A DNA stretch of 50,695 bases from an uncultured Bacilli bacterium (lineage in GTDB: Bacteria > Bacillota_I > Bacilli_A > RF39 > UBA660), in the NCBI GenBank assembly GCA_947627975.1, contig CANQYB010000005.1:1-50695 (forward strand). The letters are read 5' to 3'. The position numbers and the translations under genes are program-made. The notes under the pieces are model-generated. The model searched no databases and had not been told where the DNA came from. It was given only the letters and a program-made list of their open reading frames with translations. Shown here piece by piece: positions 1 to 8,988 of this stretch; within the stretch, counting starts at the first letter, position 1, and every line of letters starts with the position of its first letter.

Positions 1-134
1 GCATAAAAAATTAACTCAATTATCTTGAATTAATTTTTATATAATTTTTGTTTCACATCATTTACAAATATACAAAGGTAAGTTTTTATTTTGCTTTATT
101 TAAAAATATTATATAATAAAAATAGGTGGTAAAT

Positions 135-1532
135 ATGGAAGATATTGTTATTATTGGTGCAGGACCTGCTGGATTATTTGCAGCATATAAATTAGTAGAA
201 AATAAAAATTTAAAAATTACATTAATAGATAAAGGTAAAAGATCATTAAAAAGAGTTTGTCCAATGAAAATTAATGGTGGGAAATGTTTAAATTGTAATC
301 CTTGTAATATATTATCTGGTTTTGGAGGAGCAGGAACTTTTAGTGATGGAAAACTTAATTTTATTCCAAAACTTGGAAAAAGTGATTTATTTAAATATAT
401 GAATAGTGAAGAGGCATTTAAATTAATAGATGAAACAGAACAAATTTTTAATAAATTTAATATGAATAGTGAAATATTTCCTAAAAATATGGATAAAGCT
501 ATTCAAATACAAAAAAATATAGCTAAAGAAGGAGCAAGATTACTACTTATTAAACAAAAACATTTAGGAAGTGATAAATTGCCTAATTATATTAATGATT
601 TTGAAAGCTATTTAGAAAAAAAGAAAGTTAAATTATTAGAAAATTGTGATGTAATTGATATTAAAAGTGAAAGTAGTAACAAACATGAAGTTATTTATAA
701 AAATAATGATAAAATATTTACAATAGAAACTAAAAATTTAATTATTGCCCCTGGTAGAACTGGAGCTAAATGGGTACAAAAACTTGCAGATAAATATGGT
801 ATAGATTATGTTTCAAAATCTATAGAAATTGGCGTTAGAGTAGAAGTTAGAAAAGAAATTATGGAAGAAATTTGTTCTACAATTTATGATCCATCTATTT
901 TTATAAAAACTAAAACTTATAATGATGAAATAAGAACTTTTTGTACAAACCCTGGTGGATTTGTTTCTAAAGAAAATTACTATGGATATATTTGTGTAAA
1001 TGGGCATGCTTTAAAAGATATAAAATCTTCAAATTCAAATTTTGCATTTATATCTAAAGTTGGATTAACTGAACCAGTTACTAATACTCGTGAATATGGA
1101 GAATCAATTGCTCATATAGCTAATGTATTGGGAGATTCAAAACCAGTTATTCAGACATTGAGAGATTTACGATTAGGAAGAAGATCTACTTGGCCCCATA
1201 TAAATAAGGGCTTTATTTCTCCAACCTTAAAAGATTGTGTTGCAGGTGATCTTGCATTAATTCTTCCACATAGAATTATAACTAATATTTTGGAAGGATT
1301 AGAAGAGCTAGATAAAATAATTCCTGGTGTAAATAATGATGAAACACTATTATATGGGCCTGAAATAAAATTTTTTAGTAATGAAATTATAACAGATGAT
1401 AATTTTAAACTTAAAAATTATAATATTTATTTTGTTGGTGATGGAGCTGGTAAAGCTGGTAATATTGTAACATCTGCTGCTACAGGATTAGTTGCTGCTA
1501 AAAATATACTAAGTCAAATTGACAAAAAATAA
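135..1532 (+). CDS. FAD-dependent oxidoreductase, COG2509-like
   Basis: A 465-residue flavoprotein of the uncharacterised FAD-dependent dehydrogenase family; its substrate is unknown. The N-terminus has the Rossmann dinucleotide motif GAGPAGLFAAYKL. This is followed by a cysteine cluster (CPM...CLNC..C) and by GFGGAGTFSDGKL, which are hallmarks of this family. The C-terminus has GDGAGKAGNIVTSAATG, the second FAD-contacting motif, so both ends of the fold are present. I start at ATG 135 rather than GTG 126, because the ribosome-binding site AGGTGG (125-129 region) sits a suitable distance before ATG 135. A TATAAT box lies at 112-117 but its -35 element is weak. The next gene begins 52 bases downstream and there is no clear terminator between them. 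Confidence 0.85.
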   Translation: MEDIVIIGAGPAGLFAAYKLVENKNLKITLIDKGKRSLKRVCPMKINGGKCLNCNPCNILSGFGGAGTFSDGKLNFIPKLGKSDLFKYMNSEEAFKLIDETEQIFNKFNMNSEIFPKNMDKAIQIQKNIAKEGARLLLIKQKHLGSDKLPNYINDFESYLEKKKVKLLENCDVIDIKSESSNKHEVIYKNNDKIFTIETKNLIIAPGRTGAKWVQKLADKYGIDYVSKSIEIGVRVEVRKEIMEEICSTIYDPSIFIKTKTYNDEIRTFCTNPGGFVSKENYYGYICVNGHALKDIKSSNSNFAFISKVGLTEPVTNTREYGESIAHIANVLGDSKPVIQTLRDLRLGRRSTWPHINKGFISPTLKDCVAGDLALILPHRIITNILEGLEELDKIIPGVNNDETLLYGPEIKFFSNEIITDDNFKLKNYNIYFVGDGAGKAGNIVTSAATGLVAAKNILSQIDKK

Positions 1533-1584
1533 AAAGTAAATTAAAATATATATAGAATAATAAAAGAAAAAAGGGGATTTGCAA

Positions 1585-3591
1585 ATGGCAAAAAATGGTA
1601 AGGTTATTTGTGTATCATCTGCTAAGGGTGGCGTTGGAAAAACTATTTTTTCATTAAATTTAGCTGGTGTATTTGAAACATTAAATAAAAAAGTTTTATT
1701 AATTGATTTAGATTTAGCAGGTGGAGGAATAGCACTTGCTTTAGGTCGTGAATTTAAAAAAGATATTTATAATATTTATGAAGATTTAAATAATAATAAA
1801 TTTAATGATATTAATAATTATATTACTAAATATGATAACTATATTGATTTTATTGCCACATCAAAAGATCCTCGTAATTTAAAAAAAGTTGATGGAACAT
1901 ATCTTAAATATATATACGATTTATGTAGATACTATTATGATATTATTATTATAGATACAAATCATTTTTTAACTGATGCTAATTTAATAACAATGGATTT
2001 AGCTGATGAAATATTTTTTATGATGACAAATGATCCATTAGATGTTAAAAATATGAAATCTTTATTAAATATTTTTAAAGAACTTGATAAAGATAATTTT
2101 AAAATTATTTTAAATGATGCTATTGATCATTGTAAAAATTATTTTTCAAATTTTGATTTAAGAAATATAATTAATGCTAATATTGACTATACATTATCTC
2201 CAGCATCATATGTAAAAAATATTGATACTTTAATTTTAAATGGTAAAATTATTACTTTGCAAAAAAATTTTCAATCATCAAGAGATTATGGAATTTATTT
2301 AAAAATTGCCACAAATATTTTTGAAAAAGGGGAAAATAATATGAATAATAAAAGTTTAGCTGAAATTTTTGATGTAAAAAATAATAATAATTATATTAAT
2401 ACAACAGATTATAATGCATTTAAAGATAAAAAGTTATTAAATGAAATTAGAGTAAATATTATAAAAAGTATTTCACTTTTTAACGATGAAATTAATCAAG
2501 ATTTAATAAATGAAATAATTGAAAAAGAACTAAATAAATATGATTTAACTAACTTGGAGAGAAGTTATGTTTATAATTTAATTGATAATGAAGTAAATGG
2601 TAGTGGTCCTATTAGTGAACTTTTAAAAGATAATGCAATAACAGAAATAATGGTAAATGGGCCAAGTGAAATTTACATTGAAACAAATGGAGAAATAGTA
2701 AAAGATGAAAGTGTTTCTTTTATTGATGATAATCATATAATTAGAACAGTAAACAAATTAATTGAAGACACCAATATTACTTTAGATTTAGAACATCCAA
2801 TAGTTGATGCTAGGACAAAAGACGGTTCACATATAAATGCTATTATATCTCCAATATCTGTAAGTGGTCCAGTATTTACTATCAAAAAAATAAATAAAAA
2901 TATTTTAAATATTAATGATTTAATTAGACTTGGTACTTTAACCCCAGAAATGGCCAGATTTTTAGAAAAATGTGTAAAATCCAAATTAAATATTATAATA
3001 TGTGGTAATTCTGGGGCTGGAAAAAACACTTTACTTAACGTTTTGTGTAACTTTATTGATATCAATGAAAGAATAGTCACTATAGAAGATAATGCGTTTT
3101 TAAATTTATCTCAAAAAAATGTTATTTCCCTAGAAGAAAATAATATATCTAAAAAATATTCAAATACTAATTTAATTTCTTTAGCTAAAAAATTAAAACC
3201 CAATAGGGTTATAATTGGTGGAGTTACAAAGGAAAATACTTTTGATGTATTACATTTAATGAATAGTGGTTTTAATGGAACAATGACATCATTACATGTT
3301 GCTCAAATAAAAGATATAATTAAAACACTTTCAACCAATGTTTTATTTAATGGTAAAGATATTCCAATAAATCTCATCAAAGAATATATTTGTGAAGGTA
3401 TAGATTTAATAATATTTGTAGAAAAATTAAAAAATGGGCAAAGGAAAATAACTTCAATAAGTGAAATTATAAAAAAAGAAGATAATTATCAAATTGCCGA
3501 AATATTTGGATTTAAAAAAAGTAGTAATGAAAGTTTAGAAGAATTTATAACTCATAAAAGAATTCCAGATATTTTAAAAAAATTAAATTAA
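1585..3591 (+). CDS. CpaE/MinD-like ATPase fused to CpaF/TadA-like secretion ATPase
   Basis: A 668-residue two-domain protein. Residues 1 to about 250 form a ParA/MinD-type ATPase like CpaE/TadZ, with an intact deviant Walker A (KGGVGKT), a switch motif DLDLAGGG and a Walker B DIIIIDT. Residues about 253-668 match CpaF/TadA, the motor of Tad pilus or secretion systems, including GSGPI..LL, IMVNGPSEIYIE and TIEDNAFL. The motor active site is degenerate. Walker A reads GNSGAGKNT, with Asn where Ser/Thr is expected after the lysine. The Walker B region reads IIGGVTK where the family has VGEVRG, so the catalytic Glu is missing. ATG 1585 follows AAGGGG well; TTG 1579 is too close. An internal start lies at 2341. 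The tadB-like and tadC-like genes follow. The family call is firm, but ATPase activity of the second domain is doubtful. Confidence 0.85.
   Translation: MAKNGKVICVSSAKGGVGKTIFSLNLAGVFETLNKKVLLIDLDLAGGGIALALGREFKKDIYNIYEDLNNNKFNDINNYITKYDNYIDFIATSKDPRNLKKVDGTYLKYIYDLCRYYYDIIIIDTNHFLTDANLITMDLADEIFFMMTNDPLDVKNMKSLLNIFKELDKDNFKIILNDAIDHCKNYFSNFDLRNIINANIDYTLSPASYVKNIDTLILNGKIITLQKNFQSSRDYGIYLKIATNIFEKGENNMNNKSLAEIFDVKNNNNYINTTDYNAFKDKKLLNEIRVNIIKSISLFNDEINQDLINEIIEKELNKYDLTNLERSYVYNLIDNEVNGSGPISELLKDNAITEIMVNGPSEIYIETNGEIVKDESVSFIDDNHIIRTVNKLIEDTNITLDLEHPIVDARTKDGSHINAIISPISVSGPVFTIKKINKNILNINDLIRLGTLTPEMARFLEKCVKSKLNIIICGNSGAGKNTLLNVLCNFIDINERIVTIEDNAFLNLSQKNVISLEENNISKKYSNTNLISLAKKLKPNRVIIGGVTKENTFDVLHLMNSGFNGTMTSLHVAQIKDIIKTLSTNVLFNGKDIPINLIKEYICEGIDLIIFVEKLKNGQRKITSISEIIKKEDNYQIAEIFGFKKSSNESLEEFITHKRIPDILKKLN
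2327..2343 (+). promoter_or_regulatory. Internal ribosome-binding site and ATG inside the CpaE-CpaF fusion
   Basis: The run AAGGGG (2327-2332) lies eight bases before an in-frame ATG at 2341, exactly at the junction between the CpaE-like and CpaF-like halves. Initiation here would give a separate CpaF-like protein of about 416 residues, close to the usual CpaF length. The site looks like the retained start of a gene that was once separate. Its use is inferred, not shown. Confidence 0.5.
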
Positions 3592-3615
3592 GAATAGAAA
3601 GGAGTAATATATATT

Positions 3616-4611
3616 ATGAATTTAAAATTTTTATTATTAATTATTATTACTCTTTTTATAATTATATTTTTATTTATTAATTTTTTAAATGTAAAAAAAA
3701 TTAATAAATATGAAAAAAGATTTGCTCTTTTTTCATTTCATAATGAAAAAGAAAAAAGATTAACTTTATTAAAAAAAATTAAATTTTATATAATTAAATT
3801 TGTAAAATTAAATTCTTCATTTTTAAAATTATTTAAAATAAATAAATTTTATGCTAAAAAATATCAAAAACTTGAAATAGAAAATAGTATAATGCAAGAT
3901 ATAGATTATGTATCACTAAAATTAATAATTGGTATTTTATTTTTAATTTTATCTTTTATTTTAAATTTATATAATATACTACCTAAATCATTATTATTAA
4001 GTATTTTTCTTTTTCTTTTTGGTTTTAATATATTAGATTATATTTTGTTCTTTTACTATCGTAAAATAAAAAAATCATTAAATAATAATTTATACAAAGC
4101 AATATGTCTTTTATGTGATAATTTAGAAACTAAAAATTTTATAAATTCTATTCACGATATAATTTCTGATTTATCTGGACCAATTAAAAATGAATTTAAA
4201 ATTATATATAAAAAATTAAAAAGAGGAATAACAGTAGATGAATGTTTTATAAATTTTTATGAAAAATATAAATTAAAAACTTTAAATGATATTAAATTAT
4301 TGTTAATTTTAACTGATGATAATACAGTTAATTATAAAGAGTTATTTCTTCAAATTAAAAATAGATTAGAAGAAAAAGAAAAATATAAAAAGAGTAATTA
4401 TTTTATTAAAAAAATGTCCTCTTTATTATTTTTAATATTCTCCATTTTGCCAATTGTATTATCTATAATTTTGCTTTTAGTAAAAAAGACGTATTTTGAT
4501 GTTTTTTTTAAAAATTCATTTGGGTTAATAATATTTATAATCATTCTTCTTTTATATATTGTTTATATAGGTTGTATTAAATATATGATTGGAGATGATG
4601 AATGTGAATAA
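3616..4611 (+). CDS. TadB-like (type II secretion F family) membrane protein
   Basis: A 331-residue inner-membrane protein in the position of TadB, the platform protein that partners the CpaF motor. There is one N-terminal membrane segment (about residues 3-25), a pair at about 100-150, a cytoplasmic stretch resembling the GspF/T2SSF domain (about 155-255, with NNLYKAICLLCDNLE and ISDLSGPIKNEF), and two C-terminal segments. It lacks sharp catalytic motifs, so the call rests on topology, length and its place between the CpaF-like and TadC-like genes. The site AAAGGAG stands about 11 bases before the ATG. Its 3' end overlaps the next gene, which implies translational coupling. Confidence 0.7.
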   Translation: MNLKFLLLIIITLFIIIFLFINFLNVKKINKYEKRFALFSFHNEKEKRLTLLKKIKFYIIKFVKLNSSFLKLFKINKFYAKKYQKLEIENSIMQDIDYVSLKLIIGILFLILSFILNLYNILPKSLLLSIFLFLFGFNILDYILFFYYRKIKKSLNNNLYKAICLLCDNLETKNFINSIHDIISDLSGPIKNEFKIIYKKLKRGITVDECFINFYEKYKLKTLNDIKLLLILTDDNTVNYKELFLQIKNRLEEKEKYKKSNYFIKKMSSLLFLIFSILPIVLSIILLLVKKTYFDVFFKNSFGLIIFIIILLLYIVYIGCIKYMIGDDECE

Positions 4612-5203
4612 AAAGGTATTACTTTTAAGAATTTTTTTAAGTTTATTAATTTTAATTTTACCAGTTTTTATTACAGTTTATAATATAATTTTTTCTAGTA
4701 TTTTAGCTATATGTTTTTTTATATTTTCAAAAATGATTTATTTAAAATTGTTGAAAAATTTCAAAAAAAATAACTTAGAATATCAATCTTATTTTTTCAT
4801 TATTTCTGTTTATATAAATTTAAAAACAAGTAGTATATTAGATTCTTTAAATTATGCATCATCACATATAAAATGTGATTTATCTAATTATTTTAAGATT
4901 TCTTTAAAAGAAATTAACAATGGGCTATCATTTAATGAAAGTTTTGAAAATTTAAAAGCAAAATTTGATTTACCTTATTTAATAAGATTTATTGATATTT
5001 TAATTTTATATACTAATAATAAAAAAACCCTCTTAATTAAATTAAAAGAACTTTGTAAAGATTTAGAAAAAGAAAATGTTTTAAAAGAAAATAGTAGAAT
5101 TAAAAAGTTACCAATAAATGTAATAATTTTTTCCTTCCTTTTTATAATACCAATTATAATCTTGTTAATTATAACGCCATTAATTATTGAAAAATTTATT
5201 TAG
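4604..5203 (+). CDS. TadC-like (type II secretion F family) membrane protein
   Basis: About 199 residues with two N-terminal membrane segments, a central soluble region (about 55-165) and a C-terminal membrane segment. This is a shortened TadC/GspF-like layout; the central part (INNGLSFNESFENLKAKFDLPYL, read in two pieces) resembles the T2SSF repeat. It overlaps the tadB-like stop codon. The start is ambiguous. GGAG at 4591-4594 is nine bases before GTG 4604 but only three before ATG 4598, so I prefer GTG 4604; ATG 4598 would add two residues. TadB and TadC normally act together as the membrane platform for the CpaF ATPase. Confidence 0.65.
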   Translation: MNKKVLLLRIFLSLLILILPVFITVYNIIFSSILAICFFIFSKMIYLKLLKNFKKNNLEYQSYFFIISVYINLKTSSILDSLNYASSHIKCDLSNYFKISLKEINNGLSFNESFENLKAKFDLPYLIRFIDILILYTNNKKTLLIKLKELCKDLEKENVLKENSRIKKLPINVIIFSFLFIIPIIILLIITPLIIEKFI

Positions 5204-5237
5204 TTTATGTTAGAATAATATTCGAAAGGGTAAATAT

Positions 5238-5756
5238 ATGAAAAATAAATCAGATAAAATATTTATATTTATTATTTCATTAATACTTGCTTCAAGTATT
5301 GTAACAACTTATGCCTTTTTTAATGCAAATATTTCTGGCAATGTTACGACTAAAAATATTAATGCCAATACTGTAAATATAGAATTACAATATTCTGAAA
5401 ATGATCCAACAATTAATGTTAGTGATATTCTTCCTGGATGGACTGGAAGTAAAACTATAAAAGTTATCAATAATGGGGATATTGCAGTAAATTATAAATT
5501 AGTTTGGCAATCTTTAACAAATAATTTTGACAATAATTTTGTTTATTCTATAAATTGTTCAAATAATTGTTCTGGATTATCAGAAACTTTTGTACCTAAA
5601 AATGGTAGTAATTTAACGATAATTAATAATATTTCAATTTCAGCTCATACTACCCAAACTTATACTATTTCTTTTAGTTTTAAAGAAACAAATACCGATC
5701 AAAGTGCTAATATTGGTGCAAGTTTTACAGGAACGCTTGGTATTTTAGAAATATAA
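5238..5756 (+). CDS. Secreted TasA/camelysin-like protein with SipW-type signal peptide
   Basis: A 172-residue exported protein. It has a basic N-terminus, a hydrophobic stretch (about residues 8-25) and then TYAFFNANISGN, the pattern of SipW-dependent signal peptides found in TasA and camelysin-type proteins. The mature part is Asn/Ser/Thr-rich and probably beta-sandwich. It contains the family-like phrases DILPGWTGSKTIKVINNGD and a closely spaced Cys pair (CSNNC). The ribosome-binding site GAAAGGG lies before ATG 5238. It follows the Tad-like genes by 34 bases and ends just before a hairpin, so it is probably the last gene of their operon. No SipW-type peptidase is seen beside it; the only signal peptidase in the window is at 47.4 kb. 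It could be the substrate of the Tad-like apparatus, or simply a Sec substrate. Confidence 0.7.
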   Translation: MKNKSDKIFIFIISLILASSIVTTYAFFNANISGNVTTKNINANTVNIELQYSENDPTINVSDILPGWTGSKTIKVINNGDIAVNYKLVWQSLTNNFDNNFVYSINCSNNCSGLSETFVPKNGSNLTIINNISISAHTTQTYTISFSFKETNTDQSANIGASFTGTLGILEI

Positions 5757-5837
5757 AAATATAATGTTTTAAGTTTTATTTAATAATATTTAACCAAAGT
5801 AAAATATATAATATTATTAAAAAATATGTAATTTTAG

Positions 5838-5862
5838 AAAATGTTGCTTATGCAACATTTTT
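5838..5862 (+). terminator. Hairpin terminator (or operator) between the Tad-like cluster and pflB
   Basis: A perfect 10-base-pair inverted repeat, AAAATGTTGC and GCAACATTTT, with a four-base loop and a short T run. It most simply ends the preceding operon. It is also a symmetrical palindrome just upstream of the pflB promoter region, so an operator role cannot be excluded. Confidence 0.6.
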
Positions 5863-5876
5863 ATATTTATTATATA

Positions 5877-5885
5877 TGCTATTAT
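5877..5885 (+). promoter_or_regulatory. Candidate extended -10 promoter for pflB
   Basis: TGCTATTAT has the TGn extension followed by TATTAT, and it sits 16 bases before the pflB ribosome-binding site GGAGG (5901-5905). No good -35 element is visible, so this is a modest-confidence call. Confidence 0.4.
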
Positions 5886-5910
5886 TTTAATACATAATGT
5901 GGAGGTAAAG

Positions 5911-8142
5911 ATGAAAAAAGAGTGGAAAAATTTTAATGAGGGTCTATGGTGTAAAGAAATTAATGTAATTGATTTTATAAAAAGTAATTATTTAAAATAT
6001 GATGGCGATGAAAATTTTTTAACTGGTAAAACTGATAAAACTACAAAAGTTTGGCAAAAATGTGAAAAGCTATTAAAAGAAGAATTAAAAAAACATGTCT
6101 TAGATATTGATGTTGATCATATGTCTGGTATTAACTCATATGATCCTGGATACATAGATAAAGAAAATGAAGTTATTTATGGTCTTCAAACAGATAAACC
6201 TTTAAAAAGAATTGTTAATCCTTATGGAGGAATTCGAATGGTTTATCAAGAACTTGAAACATATAATTATAAATTAAATAAAAATGTTGATAAATATTTT
6301 AATGAATTTAGAAAAACTCATAATGATGGAGTATTTGATGTATATACAAAAGAAATTCGAAAAGCAAGACATGTTGGTTTATTAACTGGGCTTCCAGATG
6401 CCTATGGTCGAGGAAGAATTATAGGTGATTATCGAAGAATTCCTTTATATGGTATAAATTATTTAATGAAATTAAAAAAAGATGAATGGGAAAATATGGA
6501 AATAACTGAAATGAGCGATGATATAATAAAACTTCGTGAAGAACTTTCCATGCAATATAAAGCTTTAGATGAAATAAAGAAAATGGCCTCTTCATATGGA
6601 TTTGATATTTCTAACCCAGCAAAAAATTCTAAAGAAGCAATTCAATGGTTATATTTTGGCTATTTAGCGGCTATTAAAGAAAATAATGGGGCAGCAATGA
6701 GTTTAGGAAGAGTGGATGCTTTTTTAGATATATATATTAATAGAGATTTAGAACATGGCTTAATAACAGAAAAAGAAGCACAAGAATTAATTGATCAATT
6801 TGTAATAAAATTAAGACTTGTAAGACATTTAAGAACTTTAGAATATGATGAATTATTTTCTGGAGATCCAACTTGGGTTACATGTTCTATTGGTGGTTTA
6901 ACTTCAGAAAAAAATAGTTTAGTAACTAAAACTTCATATCGAATACTGCATACATTAAGTAATTTAGATCCAGCTCCTGAGCCTAATATGACAGTTTTAT
7001 GGTCAGAAGAATTGCCAATAAATTTTAAAAAATATTGTGCTAAAATGAGTATTTTAACTGATGCTATACAATATGAAAATGATGATTTAATGCGTCCTTC
7101 GATGGGAGATGATTATGCAATTGCATGTTGTGTTTCCTCTATGCGTATTGGCAAAGATATGCAGTTTTTTGGAGCAAGATGTAATTTAGCAAAAGCTTTA
7201 TTATATTCAATTAATGAGGGAGTTGATGAAATAAAAAAAGATTTAGTAATACCTAATGTGCCTAAAATTAATGATGAAGTTCTTAACTATAATAAAGTAA
7301 AAAAATCTTATTTTAAAGTTCTGGAATATGTTGCTAAAATTTATAGTGAAGCAATGAATATTATTCATTATATGCATGACAAATATGCTTATGAAGCTGG
7401 GCAAATGGCCTTACATGATACTAATGTAAATAGATTAATGGCATATGGTGTTGCAGGGCTTTCCGTAGTAGCTGATTCCCTTTCAGCTATAAAATATGCT
7501 AAAGTAAAGCCTATTAGGGATAAAGATGGTATTACAGTTGACTTTGATATTACTGGTGATTATCCAAAATATGGTAATGATGATGATAGAGTAGACAATA
7601 TTGCCAAAGAAATTTTAAATAAATTTTATAAAGAATTAAAAAAACATAAATGTTATAAAAATGCAACCCCAACAATGTCTGTATTAACTATTACATCAAA
7701 TGTTGTATATGGTTTAAAAACTGGAGCAACACCAGATGGAAGAAAAAAAGGAATACCTTTTGCTCCTGGTGCTAATCCAATGCATCAAAGGGATTTAAAT
7801 GGTGCAATTGCTTCATTAAATTCCGTTTCTAAACTTGATTGGGAAAAGTGTTGCAAAGATGGTATTTCCAATACTTTTTCCATAATACCAAGTGCTTTAG
7901 GTAAAAATCAAGAAGAACAAATAAATAATTTAATTACATTAATGGATGGATATTTTTCTAAAAAAGCTCATCATTTAAATGTTAATGTTTTAAATAAAGA
8001 AACTTTAGTTGATGCTATGGAAAATCCTTCAAAATATCCTTTATTGACAATAAGAGTTTCTGGTTATTCTGTAAGATTTAATCGACTTACGAGAAAACAA
8101 CAAGAAGAAGTTATTTCTAGAACTTTTCATGAGAAAATATGA
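5911..8142 (+). CDS. pflB: Formate C-acetyltransferase (pyruvate formate-lyase)
   Basis: A 743-residue glycyl-radical enzyme that converts pyruvate and CoA to formate and acetyl-CoA in anaerobic fermentation. The two catalytic cysteines are adjacent in the motif IACCVSS (Cys406, Cys407). The C-terminal glycyl-radical loop [10 protein letters not shown] places the radical on about Gly718. The length is normal for the family. ATG 5911 is preferred over the upstream GTG 5899 because GGAGG lies five bases before it. The stop overlaps the start of pflA in ATGA, so the enzyme and its activase are translationally coupled. Confidence 0.97.
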   Translation: MKKEWKNFNEGLWCKEINVIDFIKSNYLKYDGDENFLTGKTDKTTKVWQKCEKLLKEELKKHVLDIDVDHMSGINSYDPGYIDKENEVIYGLQTDKPLKRIVNPYGGIRMVYQELETYNYKLNKNVDKYFNEFRKTHNDGVFDVYTKEIRKARHVGLLTGLPDAYGRGRIIGDYRRIPLYGINYLMKLKKDEWENMEITEMSDDIIKLREELSMQYKALDEIKKMASSYGFDISNPAKNSKEAIQWLYFGYLAAIKENNGAAMSLGRVDAFLDIYINRDLEHGLITEKEAQELIDQFVIKLRLVRHLRTLEYDELFSGDPTWVTCSIGGLTSEKNSLVTKTSYRILHTLSNLDPAPEPNMTVLWSEELPINFKKYCAKMSILTDAIQYENDDLMRPSMGDDYAIACCVSSMRIGKDMQFFGARCNLAKALLYSINEGVDEIKKDLVIPNVPKINDEVLNYNKVKKSYFKVLEYVAKIYSEAMNIIHYMHDKYAYEAGQMALHDTNVNRLMAYGVAGLSVVADSLSAIKYAKVKPIRDKDGITVDFDITGDYPKYGNDDDRVDNIAKEILNKFYKELKKHKCYKNATPTMSVLTITSNVVYGLKTGATPDGRKKGIPFAPGANPMHQRDLNGAIASLNSVSKLDWEKCCKDGISNTFSIIPSALGKNQEEQINNLITLMDGYFSKKAHHLNVNVLNKETLVDAMENPSKYPLLTIRVSGYSVRFNRLTRKQQEEVISRTFHEKI

Positions 8143-8861
8143 AAAAAAGTGGATCAATAAATAGTATAGAAACTTTTGGTCTTGTAGATGGTCCAGGAAT
8201 AAGAACAGTTATTTTTCTTAATGGTTGTATTTTAAGATGTAAATATTGTCATAATCCAGAAATGTGGACTATGAAAGAAAAAAATTATACAGTAAAAGAA
8301 GTATTAACTATAGTTAAATCAAATAAACCTTATTATAAAAATGGGGGTGGAGTTACATTTTCCGGTGGAGAACCACTAATACAGGTTGATTTTTTAAAAA
8401 AACTTTGTTCTAAATTAAAAAAAGAAAAAATTAATATTGCAATTGATACATCTGGAATTAGCTATAAAAATTATAAAAAATTATTTAAATATATTGATAT
8501 TGTCCTTTTAGATATTAAACATATTAATAAAGACGATTATATAAATATTACTTGTAAAAATGAATTTTCTAAATTTTTAAAATTTGTAGATGATCTTAAT
8601 AAAACAAATATTGAGGTTTGGATTAGGCAAGTTATTATTCCAGATGTTAACGATAATAACAATTATCTTAAAAATTTAGCTAATTTTATTAAAAATAATA
8701 TAAGGAATGTAAAAAGAATTGATTTTTTACCATATCATAAATTAGGAAAAGAAAAATATAGGACTTTAAATATAAATAACTTATATAAAGATAAAGAAGA
8801 AATGAATAAAGAAAAATGTGATGAATTATACCAAAAATTTTTAAATTATTATAATAATTAA
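8139..8861 (+). CDS. pflA: Pyruvate formate-lyase activating enzyme
   Basis: A 240-residue radical SAM protein that installs the glycyl radical on PflB. The [4Fe-4S] cluster motif CxxxCxxC is seen as CILRCKYC (Cys30, Cys34, Cys37). It is preceded by the typical opening [19 protein letters not shown] and followed by [11 protein letters not shown], which binds S-adenosylmethionine. The length matches the family. It starts within the last codons of pflB (ATGA overlap) and is followed by a T-rich hairpin terminator, giving a two-gene operon. Confidence 0.96.
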   Translation: MKKSGSINSIETFGLVDGPGIRTVIFLNGCILRCKYCHNPEMWTMKEKNYTVKEVLTIVKSNKPYYKNGGGVTFSGGEPLIQVDFLKKLCSKLKKEKINIAIDTSGISYKNYKKLFKYIDIVLLDIKHINKDDYINITCKNEFSKFLKFVDDLNKTNIEVWIRQVIIPDVNDNNNYLKNLANFIKNNIRNVKRIDFLPYHKLGKEKYRTLNINNLYKDKEEMNKEKCDELYQKFLNYYNN

Positions 8862-8897
8862 TTTTTGAATTAAATTTATTGCATATTTAAAAAAATT

Positions 8898-8931
8898 AAA
8901 GTAAAAAAAATAATTTTTACTTTATTTTTTT
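8898..8931 (+). terminator. Terminator after pflBA
   Basis: Inverted repeat AAAGTAAAAA and TTTTTACTTT with a six-base loop, followed by a run of T. The stem is A+T-rich with only one G-C type pair per side, so it is weak but well placed. Confidence 0.6.
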
Positions 8932-8976
8932 AATTAAATTAATTTTATTGCAACTAGTAAATATCTAAATAATTAT

Positions 8977-8982
8977 TATAAT
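8977..8982 (+). promoter_or_regulatory. TATAAT -10 box of a possibly leaderless transcript
   Basis: A perfect TATAAT ends six bases before the helicase ATG at 8989, so transcription would begin at or next to the start codon. No Shine-Dalgarno sequence lies in front of that ATG. A -35 element at normal spacing is not evident (TTGCAA at 8948-8953 is too far), so the assignment is tentative. Confidence 0.45.
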
Positions 8983-8988
8983 ATACTT

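Noticed and set aside
8939-8953. TTGCAA at 8948-8953 as the -35 element of the helicase promoter
   Set aside because: The spacing to TATAAT is 23 bases, outside the normal 16-18 range.
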